This document shows, piece by piece, positions 12,991 to 25,360 of a stretch of 64,000 bases of DNA (the first letter of the stretch is position 1; each line of letters opens with the position of its first letter). The notes beneath the pieces were generated by a model that had not been told where the DNA came from, made no database searches, and saw nothing but the letters and a program-made list of their open reading frames with translations. This stretch comes from Trichaptum fuscoviolaceum (Eukaryota; Basidiomycota; Agaricomycetes; Hymenochaetales; Trichaptaceae): positions 7,502,001-7,566,000 of the forward strand of contig CAJSYZ010000005.1 of NCBI GenBank assembly GCA_910574455.1, written 5' to 3'. The translations under genes were made by a program, and so were the position numbers.

Positions 12991-13773
12991 GTTGGATAGT
13001 AGGTGGGAGTGAAATGTGGGTAGAGAGAATCGGTGAATCGGTGGAGGGGACTTAGTTGTCGGTTCGCCCTTCTATCCCTCTTTTATACCAAGCATCTCTG
13101 ACGTTGGACTGCGGTGAAATAATCTCAAAGGCCTCACAGTGTATTTCATAGCCACACGGAATGGCATTTTGGCCACATCCACAGCATGCAATGCGTGGCT
13201 TCGCGGTTCTGAGTCTAAGCGCACCCCGGACCAAGACTATTCATGATACCTCATAATAGATGTGGTAAGACAAAGCTGCGCCACATTTATTCATTCCTTT
13301 TTTGTTATTCATTTCGTCTGTGCTTTTGTGCTCGTTTTAGTTGCATTTCTTCCACAAACGACTGTTTCCAAGGAGTGGTCTAGTTACTTTTCAGGTTTCA
13401 CCCCGCAGCGGAGGTGGGCCTAGCCACGGATCGATACCACCAAAGAGGGCCACCTCTGGGTTTTTTTTTATCAATGTGTCGGGCTGTTATGCAGACGTGT
13501 TACAAGCAGATACTACGTCAACTTGATGCAAGTTTGGTCGGTACAAATCAGCAACTTCATCTGCCAGTTATCCGCAAGATGGTACAGTCTCCTCAGGTCC
13601 TATTTGTGAGTTTACCCTAGACTCAGACCCCTTACTGTTACATTCCATTCGAACAATACGGTCTTTTCATTTTAAATAATTCTGGGACAATCGGAGCGGA
13701 TATCATTGATACAAACGGAGTCATATGCGATATGTAGATATGAGTGCAGTGGTTTGTCTTCGTCCGCCGCCTA
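12991..13773. other. Intergenic
   Basis: No gene supported. It contains the probable promoter of the minus-strand gene ending at 12,990 (TTTTATACC-like element near 13,080) and otherwise unremarkable sequence. Confidence 0.45.
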
Positions 13774-14194
13774 TCACATGGCTCCTTCGCTCTTCGAGAT
13801 CACCCACCTACATGCATTTGTCGATAAGCTTGCCGACAACTATAGCATACGTACTCACCATGCATGCAATACCCCAGGTATCCAGCCCAAGATTGAGAGG
13901 CAGATGTTAATCCAGAAATCTTTTGTAGGTCGAGTCAGCATCCGCATTACGCAGTCTCTAGTATGGAGTTTTGCTCACTGGCGAGGACTCCCGCCTCTGG
14001 ATCAGGATATGTCAACGGAGTAACGATTTTCAGGTAGAAAGCAGTACATACTGAAGAATACGGCGAGTGGTGGGATGAAACTTCGTGAAATATCAGCGAA
14101 TAATCAATGTGAGACATTATTTCTGACTTTGCTAGACTGACATTGCGAGGAAATACAGACAAACATCACGGTTTGGTGAGACGACGGATGTCAT
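13774..14194 (-). CDS. Pmp3/UPF0057-family membrane peptide 1 (five exons)
   Basis: Recovered by joining very short exons by eye. The product is about 64 residues with two predicted membrane helices. The first contains FIPPLAVFFK, the hallmark Pmp3 motif; the second contains NFWINICLSILGWIPGVLHAW, matching the family's [IL]-LGW-[IF]-PG-[IV]-[IL]-HAW. Exons run from ATG 14,194, through a 29-base second exon around 14,083-14,055, a tiny third exon near 13,995-13,978, a fourth exon ending in HAW, and a last exon ending TGA at 13,774. All joins keep phase and use GT..AG. Pmp3 proteins are small plasma-membrane proteolipids that influence membrane potential and salt tolerance in yeast. A second family member lies just upstream in the same orientation. 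Confidence 0.78.
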
Positions 14195-14418
14195 TGCAAT
14201 TTATTGTACTCTATTGGATAGACAACAGATGCGAGCGTATAGAGAATGTAAGTTGGAGGTGAGTGAGTGAGTAAACGGCGATGCTTTTACATACCCCTGT
14301 GGTGGCTAAGATGTAGACATAGTGACATCATCGTTGTCTAAAGTTAGATATACTCTATTAACCTCAGGCTAGACCTTCTCCAACAGCTCGGGCAACGTTG
14401 ATTGTGTTAGATGTGTAC
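14195..14418. other. Spacer between the two Pmp3 genes
   Basis: Short spacer (224 bases) between tandem Pmp3-family genes. It must hold the 3' end of one gene and the promoter of the other; no further feature is visible. Confidence 0.5.
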
Positions 14419-14965
14419 TCATCTACTACGCGCAGGAACTAGCCAGGTCAGCTGGTCTTTGAGACTTGTTATAGTTAACTGATAATGATATTGCCAGTCT
14501 TCAATATGTGAAAATAACGTATCTGTGCGTTGATCTCTTAGGCGACATCCACGAATCCAAGGACGGAAAATGACGTACAGAGCGTAAACAATCCCGGGGA
14601 ACCAGCCGAGCAGCCAGAGTAGAATGCTGATGAGGGTTTCTGACCGGAATGCAAGTAAGGTTAGGATAAGCCGTATTTTGTGTTCACTACTCACCGAAGA
14701 GTCGGGGACCGAGTTCTTTACACATAAGGAATCTCAGTCTATATCCAATCCATCGCTGGAGATCTCAGAGCTAAGTTGGACTTACTCATTACGACAGCAA
14801 GCGGAGGGAGAAATCTATGGGAATAAACTCTACGGTCAGTCACGGTGTATACAAAAGGGGCGAAAGAGCGTACACCGCAGCGAGGATGAGCAGAAAAAAT
14901 GCTACGTCGTGATTGATTACTGGCCGCGCTCTTCCTACTCTTCTTCTAGCTGACTTCCTTGCCAT
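14419..14965 (-). CDS. Pmp3/UPF0057-family membrane peptide 2
   Basis: A second Pmp3-type gene. From ATG 14,965 exon 1 gives a basic N-terminus (MARKSARRRVGRARP) and HDVAFFLLILAAV. A 59-base intron leads to a 29-base exon encoding FLPPLAVVM, the family hallmark. After another intron, a short exon (KLGPRLF) joins the last exon, which has ETLISILLWLLGWFPGIVYALYVIFRPW and a polar tail ending at 14,419. The second helix matches the Pmp3 LLGWIPG-HALYVI pattern, but the conserved His is Tyr (VYALYVI) and the cytoplasmic tail is about 40 residues longer than in minimal Pmp3 proteins. Expected in the plasma membrane. The start region overlaps the end of the upstream minus-strand frame by 20 bases. 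Confidence 0.68.
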
Positions 14966-15425
14966 GATTCTTCTTGTGTTGATCTTTCTGTTCCTGTTTA
15001 CCTGTTGACGGTGGCGATTTTATACTACACCGTAGCAGTTCCTCACTGAGCTTTGTGAACTTTTCTGTAGCATTGCTACATCTGAGCTCATACAATGCAT
15101 GTATATCCATACCAAGTACGTTTGGATAAGCAAAGTCTTTAGAGGCATCCCTTGCAATGTAGACGAATGGCATTCTCAAAGCACTTTGTTGCACTTTGTC
15201 CTACCGTTACCGTGAAATAGATAGTTGATTTATAGTTTGGGCTCCGATGCGGAATTTGCCGATCTCAGCATAAAAACTTGAAGTGATCTTTTGATCTTTA
15301 TAGAAGCATCCATCCACCTCTTCCTTTGCGGAATTTACTTCACGTTTCCATAAAAAGTGACTCTGCGGTACTGAGATAGCAGTCAGTTTCGGAATCGGGC
15401 GCGATTGAGGTTGTCTCACTTTCAT
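14946..15425 (-). CDS. Small hypothetical protein upstream of Pmp3-2
   Basis: Not recognised. Starting at ATG 15,425 (MKVRQPQSRPIPKL), a first exon can be joined in phase, using donor GTAAAT after WKRE (about 15,340) and acceptor GGTAG (about 15,200), to a second exon encoding SALRMPFVYIARDASKDF, then ELRCSNATEKFTKLSEELLR and a Lys/Gln/His-rich tail. It stops TAG at 14,946-14,948, inside the first codons of the downstream Pmp3-type gene. The product is about 110 residues, basic and soluble. The overlap means either a dicistronic arrangement or that one of the two start/stop assignments is wrong. Confidence 0.35.
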
Positions 15426-15696
15426 GCTCTTGGAATCTCACTGCCGCTGCCTTCGACGTCGTCTTGTATGGCTGCAAGCCCGTCAGCACAGGTGTAGATC
15501 TCATAGAAAATCCTCGCTTCTCCTGATACTTACATGTTCTCTCATTCCAACAGCATCTTTGAGATGACAGGATTTAGTCGTCGAACAGGACGGGACAATG
15601 CACGTTCATGTCACGTAAAGGTACACTGCGTTTCGTGATCAACGCGGTTCAGCCTACAGTAAGACTGGACCAGTTACATTTGAGAGCAAACATTAA
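15426..15696. other. Intergenic
   Basis: Short stretch between the minus-strand small gene and the right inverted-repeat arm. No feature seen. Confidence 0.4.
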
Positions 15697-15848
15697 GCTT
15701 GTCCGCCGATCTGAAATTGATCGACACCTGCCGTTTTGTGGTACTGGAAAGAACGCGATTGGTTCGGATATCACTAAATGTCTTATTTCACTTTCAGTCT
15801 AAAACCAAATTCCGTCTCTAATGATGACGCGCACATGGGATTCTGAAG

Positions 15849-15857
15849 GTATATAAG
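15849..15857 (+). promoter_or_regulatory. TATA box of copy 2
   Basis: GGTATATAAGTC lies about 130 bp before the ATG at 15,985, at the same spacing as in the other copy. A C/T-rich tract (about 15,890-15,960) follows and probably contains the transcription start. Confidence 0.6.
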
Positions 15858-15984
15858 TCAGGCCCTTGCAACTTACCTAGACATCCTATCCTTTCCTGAC
15901 TCACTATTCTCGTTCTATCCACCTTCACTCTCTCTTGCCTTTCTTACACCACTGCCCTTCGGCATCATCCAAGTCTCTATAACC

Positions 15985-16398
15985 ATGGTTGGACGTGGCA
16001 CTATTGTCTCCGGTCTTCAGTCCGATTCGTCATCTACTTCTATGGCGGCCGGCGCGCAGGCCGAGCAGCTCCGGACACCGTGCCAGCTCCTAGACATGCT
16101 TTCCCGCATCCAGGCCTTCGAGGAGAAGAGTAGGCAGCATGCGAAACTCAAGGCGACCAACCAGGCGCGCCACGAGACTCTATCATTGACGCATCCCGAA
16201 ACCTATCCTGAGACGAGACCTCGCCGGGGCTCGGTCGAGCACGTTCATCTTCCCAAATCGCAGAGGGCGATCGCGTAAGTCTACTTCGCTTTCCAGTCAT
16301 CGCATCCATTTGCTTATTCACTTCATGGTAGTTTCGACGCTTATCTGACCTCACGCCGGAACATGAAGGCAGAACGTCGAAAGCCTGCAGCGAAATAA
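15985..16398 (+). CDS. Small conserved hypothetical protein, copy 2 (two exons)
   Basis: Paralogue of the gene at 4101-4509. Exon 1 (15,985 to about 16,275) encodes MVGRGTIVSGLQSDSSSTS and the same CQLLDMLSRIQAFEEKSR helix and ETRPRRGSVEHVHLPKSQ segment. The intron (gtaagt...ggtag) joins to AFDAYLTSRRNMKAERRK, ending TAA at 16,396-16,398. Most differences between the copies are conservative or synonymous, suggesting both have been kept under selection. Function unknown. Confidence 0.68.
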
Positions 16399-16777
16399 AT
16401 GTGAATACTGTATCATCACCGGAGCAGGAATTCAGCGGATATTTTCACTCACTACTTCTAACAATTCAGTGGACACTGCATGGACATTTCATCACACATT
16501 TTGGACATTTCATCATTTTACTCTTGCATCCCCACACATACGATTCCCCATTCATATTCGCACTATTTACATCTACACATCCTTGTGACGAACTCTTTAA
16601 TGATTTATGACATCATGACTTTACGACCTTTCTATACCGTTTAGTCAAGATACGGGCATCATATTTCCCCAGAAAAAAAAAAGAACCAGAACTCGGTTTC
16701 GGAGGTCAAGTAAAATACAAGTCCCAACCTCTATATGGAGCCATTCGAAAGACATACACGTCAAGCAACATTATATA

Positions 16778-18220
16778 TCACAAGAAGAAAGATAATACCA
16801 GTCCATCTACCTGCAGAACATCCCAATAACAAATTTTGCGACAAGACCCAGCATCACAATGTCCTAACGTCAGTATAGCAGTGATTTCTTGCAGAGTTAA
16901 CATCAAAGCCAGATCTGTAGGAGAGGTGGGTAAACAAGGAAAAGAAGATGAACTTCGAAAAACTGACATTCCAGAGTCCACAGTCAAATTGTTTTGAGGG
17001 CGTTGGAATCTGATGTCGGATGCGACTTTGCTAATGTGCTCTGAAGACTGGAGTTTGGGTTGCGGTCCGCATGGCTTTACGGCCGCCCAGAACGCAGACC
17101 GGTACCGCTTGCGAGATTCTTCGGTAAGTCCGAAGATTGCGAAGAAGCCGATGGCGTATACTGGGCCTGTCCACACGAAGTACTTCATCGAGAAAACATT
17201 CGAAAAGTCAGCCGCTTTCCAATCGGAGACTGTGATGAGGTTGGGTTCCCAATTGGTGTGAATGTTACTCCAGCCTGGCCAGAAAAAGTAAAATGGCCGA
17301 AGGAACTTGCTATTTCCCACCGTAACGGCAATGTATATCGGAATGTTCAGTATCAGGGGAAAGATTACCACGAAGCTGAGAATCAAAGGTCTGAGGAAGT
17401 CGCTGCGAAATGTGTTCTCAGTACTGTCAAGGAACTTAGCCATTTCTCTCCTTTGTCTGTATAGCGTCCAGATTATCGTCGCTAAAGAAGCTCAGCATAT
17501 ACTAGTGGTAAAGTTAGAAACGAGACTCACGAGTGTGAATGAACAGGGAAACCAGAGGTAGCGAGTAGTATCCGATGCTGAATAGCAGGTCCGATGCCCC
17601 GCATATATACATGGCAGCCCGGCAGCCTAATTCTTCATAAATGTTGTACCTCGCCCCTTGCACAGGGTAATCTAGGTATGCGGTGAGTGTTTCGTAAATG
17701 AAATAGCACGTTTACTCACATAGACCAGTGATAATCATTGGGAAGCATAGACAGAGAAGAAACTCAAGGAGAATCTCGTTTCGCTTCTGATCGGCATGAT
17801 GAGCTGTATGGAGTCATGCAGTATAGTGGCTAACAAACCTCACGTCGGTTCACATCTGTCAAAGAGCTACGGAGACAAACGATGTTGAACAAGCGCCGAG
17901 TGATTACAAACAAACAGGCAGGTATGGCCGACTGGGCAAAGATATAAAAATGAGAAGCTGGGGAAATGCCGTTAATAGTATGCGTGTAAAGGCTGCGTAG
18001 ATCACTCGCCTATATCGCACCAGACAGGCGCTACATTGTTTACATTATCAGACCAGACGATTGCATCTATCCCTACGATTAAGGACTGGAGGAAGGCGTA
18101 AATAGCGAACATGGTAACACCCGTGTTCCATGGTCGGTGAAGTAGGCCCACGAGTGAGACGAGGACGAGGAAGCAACCGATAAAGTTGGCTATGGGTACG
18201 AGGGGATACGTTGGATCCAT
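16778..18220 (-). CDS. STE3-type pheromone receptor 1 (GPCR)
   Basis: Fungal class D seven-helix receptor for lipid-modified mating peptide, plasma membrane. Exon 1 starts at ATG 18,220 (MDPTYPLVPIANFIGCFLV) and contains helices 1-2 and the family signature WCDIGE. Later exons give FVITRRLFNIVCLRSSLTD (about 17,920-17,850), a helix-4 exon near 17,770-17,710, the helix-5 exon (about 17,640-17,530) and a long exon from about 17,443. The last begins with RREMAKFLDSTENTF (third cytoplasmic loop), then helix 6, the FFWPGWSNIHTNWEPNLI outer loop, helix 7 and FFAIFGLTEESRKRYRSAFW. The tail after 16,990 is less certain: it reads through to TGA at 16,778 or may be spliced. One of three paralogues in the window, all on this strand. 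Codons and intron positions match the other two. Confidence 0.85.
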
Positions 18221-20241
18221 GGGGGCATTCGGGGTGTGCTTGTGCTTGTGGTGTGAGTCATTAGTTAATAAGTCGTGCTGCTGTTCGGCGGATGTTCAAG
18301 TTCATTTCCTTACTTACACTTAAGACACCGGAGAGCGTCCCACAATGCAACAATCAGGCGAGAATCATTAGTAGAAGAGGTACCATATTAATCAGCGCAG
18401 TTGACCGTATATGATTAGTCGTGGCGTTCGATTGACCTCGCGCAGAAAAATTCGAGCGGAGCTTGCACACATACCAATAGAAATGGAGCTTTGTTGATGC
18501 CAGTGAAACAATAGGTAACTCCTGAGTGATAGCAATGAGCAGGGCGGAAGATCAAAGACAAAGTGATCTGAGTGCGCACCGCGAGCATTAATGGTTTAGA
18601 GCTCCCGCTCGCTGTCAGAGGGATACCGCCACAGCGACTCATTCGAAGCGATGTCCTGCGTATAAAAATCATGAGTTGCGTATCCTCATGAAATGATAAA
18701 CAATATCGCAATGAGAATTCAGCAGAAAAGGATAGTTCACAATTAACAAATAATAGAACCCCCTCATACGGGTGGTACGATATGAGTAGCATACCATGAC
18801 CAGCGTGTTCTGCAGTAGATGCGCAAGTTTGAATACTGTTTGCTGTTGCCCGTGACATTGCATGATCGGATGTTGAAGCCTCTAAGCCCCGGACGATTCT
18901 CACAATCGCCCACACTGTAGTAACTGTACTACCGCAACCAGCATCATGGTTACCCGACTAGCCAACGATGCTGGCACATTGGCAAAGGTGCTCAGCAACC
19001 ATCCTTACGGGCAGGCGAGCATTCGTGAGAACACATAGTCTTCTTCATTACCAGCACCCATTGAAGTTGGTGTAGCCTTCTGCGATGAACGAAGAGAATG
19101 TCGTAGTCTATTGGTAGGTTTGCTATGATGCTAAGGCTCAATATTAGATATAGGATGACCAGATAAATCTAGTGTATGGGTGTCGTAGAAGGAGTACAAT
19201 TTGGGAGGGACCAATGTGACTGGTGGTGGCAAGCGAGAGAGAGAGAAAGAAGTTGGAAGCAGTGAAGGCTACAAGTAGCATTACAAATCAATTCTCACAC
19301 AGCCCCATCATGATTTAGTCACCGACTCGGACTCACCGCTTCTCCGACTTCAATCAGCCTGAGTGAAGCTGGTCCTATATTCAAATGATTTTCCACTAGA
19401 CAAATATAAATCCACAAAACAAAACGGTATTAGTATCCGCTGTCACACTGTGTGCATTGCTACAATACCCCTTGGTAAAGCAAGAGTTGTACTGTAGTGA
19501 ATCCGATAAAATGACGTTAGGAACTGTGACTGAAGACTTGGCCCTGGGGACTCAAAGTATAGAACCATCAGCGCGCATAATTGAAGAGAATCAATAATCA
19601 TGGTTAAGTGATTTGGATAACCTGTACAGATTGCCGTCCGAGTCAGACGTGCCCATGAGGGTTCAAGTTGCCGTGATGGCGGATTCGACTCCGAGTTCGC
19701 CGATCAAAATCTCGATGTTCTTTTTTAACTCCGACTGGCGAGCCCGACTCACCTGCACTATCAGGATTCTTCATTTCCATTTATCTATGCCTCCCAGGTG
19801 CGATGCAGGTTACATAACCATACGAAACAAGTATGGTATTACCGAAGTTACTTCTCTCCATTGAAATCTTTCAGAAGCTACCCAGCTCACCGACCCATCA
19901 ATTCAATCCAATAAAATAAACTGACTCCGGGGGGTGCAAGGCTCCCTGGAAGTAGGCTATCCACTGGCAGGGGTTTGGGGAGCCTTTCCGTCCAAATGTG
20001 ATGTCTTCTTTAAGTTATGTTTTCTCTCTTCCTCGTCAAAATCGATCAACTTGATTGACTTTTTCTTTTGTATTTCAGTAATCAAATTGATTGAGACCAT
20101 TTGGAGAGCATCTTGGTCATCCTTCTCTGTGCTCCCTCTCCCAAAGCTTACGGGGGGTGAAAGATATAATTCGGCTTCCTCGTTCTTGTTTTCATTTGCG
20201 GCGCGATATACTGCCGACAGTGACGTATGTTAGCGTAATAT
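18221..20241. other. Intergenic, upstream of receptor 1
   Basis: No convincing gene. I searched both strands for short precursors ending in a CaaX box, as expected next to a pheromone receptor. The best is an open frame at 18,572-18,691 (plus) ending CVSS, but it lacks an ATG. The part 19,320-19,750 carries GACTCGGACTC, CTCCGAGTTC and TTCAAGTTGCC motifs like those of the transposon-rich 46-63 kb region, so it may be an old transposable-element remnant. Confidence 0.45.
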
Positions 20242-20567
20242 TCAGAGTAAAAGCCATTTATAACAAATGGCACACTTGCCTCTACCGCACTGCACTCGCC
20301 TTGGCTTCTCTGCCTGCTTCGGTGTTCCGTACTGGATGAAATCAACCCACTGCTCTTCTGCTTTGACGACCCAGTAGTTGGTTGCTCCTTCTACAATCGC
20401 AAAAGCATATCCATTCTTCTTACACCCTTGATTATACATGGAGAAATATCAGCCTCAATGGAACGCTCTTCCACAATCATGTACTCACATTCTATGAGAT
20501 GCTTATGAAAATCAATGTAAGGGTAGCGAGCTGGAGGTCTATTAGGGACATGGCGGTATGTACCCAT
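20242..20567 (-). CDS. Small cysteine-containing hypothetical protein (two exons)
   Basis: Not recognised. ATG 20,567 opens an exon encoding MGTYRHVPNRPPARYPYIDF and HKHLIE. A 62-base intron (gtgagt...caag) joins in phase to WCKKNGYAFAIVEGATNYW, then a Trp/Gln-containing segment, and a Cys/Arg-rich end (RRVQCGRGKCAICYKW). Stop TGA at 20,242. About 90 residues, no signal peptide. Composition is clearly protein-like. A degraded larger gene or transposon fragment is the main alternative. TATA-like ATATAAG lies about 50 bp upstream. Confidence 0.4.
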
Positions 20568-21511
20568 TGTGAGTGAGGTTTCGTCAAGGTTGTACGGAAT
20601 TGTACTCTACCATGAGCTTCTTATATGTTAAGGCAACGTTGGTAACACGTGTGCTACCAATATTGACAGGTATCGCAATGGCAAAGATGCAACAATTGCC
20701 ACCTGCGCAACGCAAATGGCTTCCCGTTAGCGACGTTTCGGTGGGTACACTTGCCCAATTAATCCTGAAGTCCGATTTGAACCTTTAGTGATACGGTGTC
20801 CAACATACTGCAGACTTTCCTTGGAGGAGTAAGGGTGCATCACAGAATGCAACCATAGAAGAGATATTGAGCAAAGATAAACATGATTTGGCCGCCACAG
20901 AGACCGGAGAATAAGAATGTTATTACTAACCTGTCAGAAATGCGATGGTCCAGGCGCCACATTCTTTGCGCCTTGGAGCTGAAAGCACAAACATTCGCCT
21001 CTGTTTTCAAAGAAGAGCGTTTCGCCGGTTTCACATTGCGAAAGCCGCGTAAATCGGGGACTACTGAAGTCAAAATTCATTGAGTCGCCGAACAACACCG
21101 AGCATGATTGAGCAAAAGAGCGAAACAGAGACAAGCACGACTATCAAAACGGTTAGCCCTCGACACTATAGGGTTTATGAATCGAGTCGTGAACTGAGTG
21201 CCCACTTAATTATGTGAAAGACCGGCGATGGCTCCCACAGAAGACAATCATAGATTAAAAATCAACACACCAGTGACAACGATAAGTCAGCGATTAAGCT
21301 TAGCTCTTAACCAACAGTTAAGAGTGGTTTAGCTGTCGAGAGACGGTTTTGTTTGCAGATGCCAACTTGCCAATAGCTGACTTGTTAGTACACTAACGTT
21401 GTATACATGATGAAAGCGGATTCCTACGTATACAGAGCTTCTATCTGTCTATTGATACATAACACTCCTGTGAAGAAAGTGTCAACCAAAGTCTGTGGAA
21501 TGAGGTTGAAA
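20568..21511. other. Uncertain coding sequence, minus strand
   Basis: Several open minus-strand stretches look protein-like but could not be joined: a frame at 20,934-21,134 (FENRGECLCFQLQGAKNVAP) and one beginning MHPYSSKESLQYVGHR near 20,842. They may be exons of a small gene or of a pseudogene. Nothing is called. Confidence 0.3.
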
Positions 21512-23931
21512 TCAAGTAACAAACCTTGCGTCAAATTGATCTATCATATTCAATACCTGAATCAGATGTTTGTAGCTTACATCTTCCTTCTTACTACTCG
21601 CGATAGCACATGCCGTACGGACGACATTCTTGATCTGCCTCCCGTTCACTTTCTTCTCCCCAAGCTCGTATAGCTGGCTCCTTGTGAGGCCCGCATATTT
21701 ACCTGCCGCGCTTGCTGCTGCCGTGGCGGGTTTGTTCTGCTTTCGAGGTTTCACTTTATTCAGCATTGCGATCCAGATCTTCCGTTTCGCATCCGGTGAG
21801 AGGTCTGGATAGAGAAGCGAGACGTGTATGCGCGATTGGAAGGCTTCATCGAATGTACGAACACGGTTAGTCGTCAAGAATAAGATGCCTCGAAAGTATC
21901 TGTGCCGGTCATCAGCTGCAAGCGCGATACTTTGCTGTTAGACGACATACTCTAGCTGGCGTAAGAACACAGCGACCATAGCGTTCCGCGCGATTTCATG
22001 AAGCGACCGCTCTTCCAGGAACACATCTGCTTCGTCAATAAGCACTAGAGCTTCCCACGTCGCCGCCAAGTTGAAGATCCGGGTGAGTTGAGTATCGAGG
22101 ACGTTTGCGGCTGTGCCCAGTTCCCCCGCGCCAACGACATACAGAGGCTTTCGAACGTCTATGGTCACCAAAAAAGGACGGTGTTAGTGAGGAGATGAGA
22201 CAATCAGATGCTATACATACGTTCGCTCGCAGCCTCTGCTGTCAGGCTCTTCCCAACACCAGGGGTTCCAAAGAGATTAATGATCAGCCCGCGGCCCTTC
22301 CCGTCGATAAAATCGTCGAAGCCAGACGCATCGAGGGTGTGTGCCTCTGCAAGCGATTTGATTAGATCTTTCTGCTCAGCAGGGAGCACAAGATTCTCGA
22401 AGGCTTCGTCGTTCCACTCAAACGTGGAGACATTGTCTACGTCAAACTCAACTGTCGTGCATTTGGAATTCGTCAGCAGAGATAATACGTGACGGAGGAA
22501 GAGCGAACTCACACCACTGCTTCTCTGTCAGACTAAAGCCGTAAACAACAGGGCTTGCAAGCATGAGCTCCTGATTTGACAATTCAGGTTCAGGAGTCTT
22601 GTCATTTTTCTGAGCGTTTGCCTGAGAAGCCCCAAACTTCCTAGGATGCTTGTCGATGTCTTCACCCGTCAGTGCCTTCGAAACAATCGGAAACACGTAG
22701 TTTGCTAATGTCTTCGCAAAAGTATCCCGGTCTATCATTACCCTACTCTTGATCTGTTTTAAAACATAAAGATGAGTCCTTATCCTCGAAGGGTGAAAGG
22801 AATGGCGGAGCGTACTGTCTGCTTCTTATATTTCCGTTCTTGGGGATCCCATTTGAACCCAAGACCGTCATAGAATAGATGATGCATTCCCTGCAGTCCA
22901 GCCCAGCGCTTTCCGCGTTCCACAAGGCGTGCTTCCAGCTCCTCTGCGCCAGGATAATAAGCCATCGGATAGAACGGGAGACTCGTGATCTTCTCTGTTC
23001 CAGCAAACATTGGGACTTCCAGGTGCAGGAGTTGCGCGTACCCAAACTTAGGCTGACCGCCGGCAGAAGAAAACGCAGCATTATACTCGATGTATTCAGC
23101 GTCTACCGCCCAGAATCTCGGGCCGTCTCCTCCAGGTACGGGAGGCACGCCGGGTGTAACACGCTGGCAAATTTCGACGCTCCGCACCCGCAGAGCGCGC
23201 GGTGAGCCTGTAACGGGACAGGGCGTGTATAGAATCGTGCGCGGCTTCAGCAGGGCCCAAAGCAGATCGAACGTGATCTCGTCATGAGCAAGGAGGGAAT
23301 TGAGCTCTTCAAATGTCTCGGCGTACTCGCTGCGTATAAACGAGATGAGGAAACGAAGATGTGCAAGCTTTTCGTCCTCTTCTTTTAACCGTTCGGTTTT
23401 CAGAGCTAGACTGGACTCATAGTTATCGAGTTGGGGAAGGAAGGCCATAAGAACCCTGGGATCGACCTTCATATGATGGCTTAGTATCATTCGCCAGGAA
23501 GTCAATGAGACAATCACCTTCAAAGGCTTCGATGTCCACGAAATTCCCTGGACCTGACCAATCACACTCTTCCCAACCTCCCGCAAGTGCTCGCTCTTAA
23601 CATCCAAAACGGTAGTTACGACATGCATCCCCTTATTGTCTGTAGGCTGAAAGCGGCGGTTGACCGTAAACGCATATGCAGCGTACGTATCTTTATCCTT
23701 CTTCGTGCCAGTCGGGGCCGCACTGTCGCGCGTTGACCATACGCCGTTTCGCATGTCATATGTCTCGTCTATGCGTTTGACCTCCAGGAGCGATCCTGGA
23801 GGCGCTTGGGGCTGTGTTTCTTCTGACCCGGCATCTGCTGCAGCTGATTCAATTTGCTCAAAATTAGCGTAGACAGTCTCTCCGCGCGGAATGGGAGTAG
23901 ACAGAGGCCCACCCCGACCTCTCCTGGCCAT
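21512..23931 (-). CDS. AAA+ ATPase with N-terminal DUF7025-like domain
   Basis: P-loop ATPase of the large fungal family that pairs a roughly 380-residue N-terminal region with one AAA+ module. The N-terminal exon (23,931 to about 22,800) ends KKQT and can be spliced in phase to IKSRVMIDRDTFAKT. The LLAHDEITFDLLWALLKPRT segment is characteristic of the DUF7025-type domain. In the AAA module: GTPGVGKSLTAEA (Walker A, about 22,250), GELGTAANVLDTQLTRIF, LVLIDEADVFLE (Walker B, about 22,040), LTTNRVRTFDEAFQSRIHVSL (sensor 1 and arginine finger), and a lid with GRQIKNVVRTACAIA. All catalytic residues are present. Substrate unknown. It sits between STE3 receptors 1 and 2 on the same strand. Confidence 0.8.
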
Positions 23932-25360
23932 TTGAGAACGCCGGACTACGCGAAATAGAAATGCATATTTAACTCCATCTCAACGAACAAGTGAATGAGG
24001 TGAAGCGCTCACCAGCGGACAGTGCTATTGCAGGATCTGTAGAGAGTACTTGTGGATCCCCGAGAGGGAATGATAGCATACCATCATCTCCGGAGCCGTT
24101 GAACATGTTTGATGGGACGCTATCCCGTTGTCTAATGAGCGCGCGACTAACAGCCTGAGGTGACTTCGACTATGCACAGAACGAAGGCCGTCTACACGAC
24201 GGTCCTCATTGTTTAATAGGATGTTAAAGTGGTCCGTGCGCCAGCGATGAGCGTTATTGGGATTCAGGGGGCTCCTAGGATTGTTAAATTGGGCAAAGAC
24301 ATCTCTGGTGCGATCAATGATGTGCGATACGCGTACCCCGCAGTAACTCTTTTCAAGCCAGCATGTGAAGTCCACCTTCTAACAATACTCTCCTGAGATC
24401 CTCCTAGACAAAATTAATATTATTTAGATTGTTGAAAATGAGGGATGGCAAAAGCTGGGGATGATGTTGTGTCATGGTTATCTGCCATTCACGTTGTTAG
24501 GCGCCGCCCGTGTGATTGCTAGTGTTCACTTCAAGCTCCGATACAACTCAAACTTGAATCTTCTAGGGCCCTAAACGAATGCCTTCTTCTTCTTCTTCAG
24601 TGAAGAAACTTGTACTGCAACTTTATAAGTTGAAAGCTGTCTAAGATATTCATGTCATGGAGACTAGTTTCCATATACAAGGATAGCTCCGAAAGTCTAA
24701 CATACTTGCCGGCTCATCCTTTGAAGGTAAATTGTATGAATTCTTATAAACGAAAGAAAGCGATTATTCGACTTTCTTTTATAACAATATGACAGGTGTA
24801 TATAGTCGGATAGTAAAATATCTACTGTGTAGCACAATGCCATGAAGCTCGTAAGCTCGAAAAATTTAACTTATCTATTGATTATCGACCGCAACAAGTT
24901 CGACACTGTGTCTGTTGTAAAGACCGTCAGTAAAAATAAAGACTCTTTTATCAGCATGGCTTACATTAGATGTAAGCACCTGGACCGCAGTCCCCGACAC
25001 GAAGCGTAGCTGAGGGAGGGATGTGTCGTCGTGAACTTTAATCCAGTTTTACAGAAAGTAAGCCAATTCTCACGCTCCTAGCCAATCGCTCATTTTCTCT
25101 TATCTCCTTTGTTCCTGGTAAACTGTCTTTTTAATTTCATGTGTAGCCTTAAACTTCTTTTCTCAGTTTATTTTCCGTCTAACCTGTTCTTTCTTGGTTA
25201 TTATGGTTTTTATTTCATTATTTTACCGTACCTTTTCGTTGCTTCTGTGGTCTATTTCCTGTTTATTTTCTTATTTTACCTAATGCTACTCAGTTTCTTG
25301 TGCCTTTCCGTTCCTTATCCTAGCGCTTCGTACGTTTTGTCCCGTTGCCGCCCAATACAC
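23932..25360. other. Intergenic
   Basis: No gene called. A minus-strand open frame at 24,025-24,375 has non-repetitive, protein-like composition but no ATG. A (CTT)n run lies at 24,584-24,599. The part 25,090-25,330 is strongly T-rich and resembles 25,925-26,090, so the palindrome between them appears to be flanked by related T-rich sequence. Confidence 0.4.

Larger units (their letters stand above)
15697..16640 (+). repeat. Right arm of large inverted duplication
   Basis: Inverted, diverged copy of 3740-4797. It covers the promoter, the two-exon gene and downstream sequence with GGACATTTCATC motifs and a TTATGACATCATGACTTTACGACC-like end. The two arms enclose about 11 kb. Confidence 0.8.
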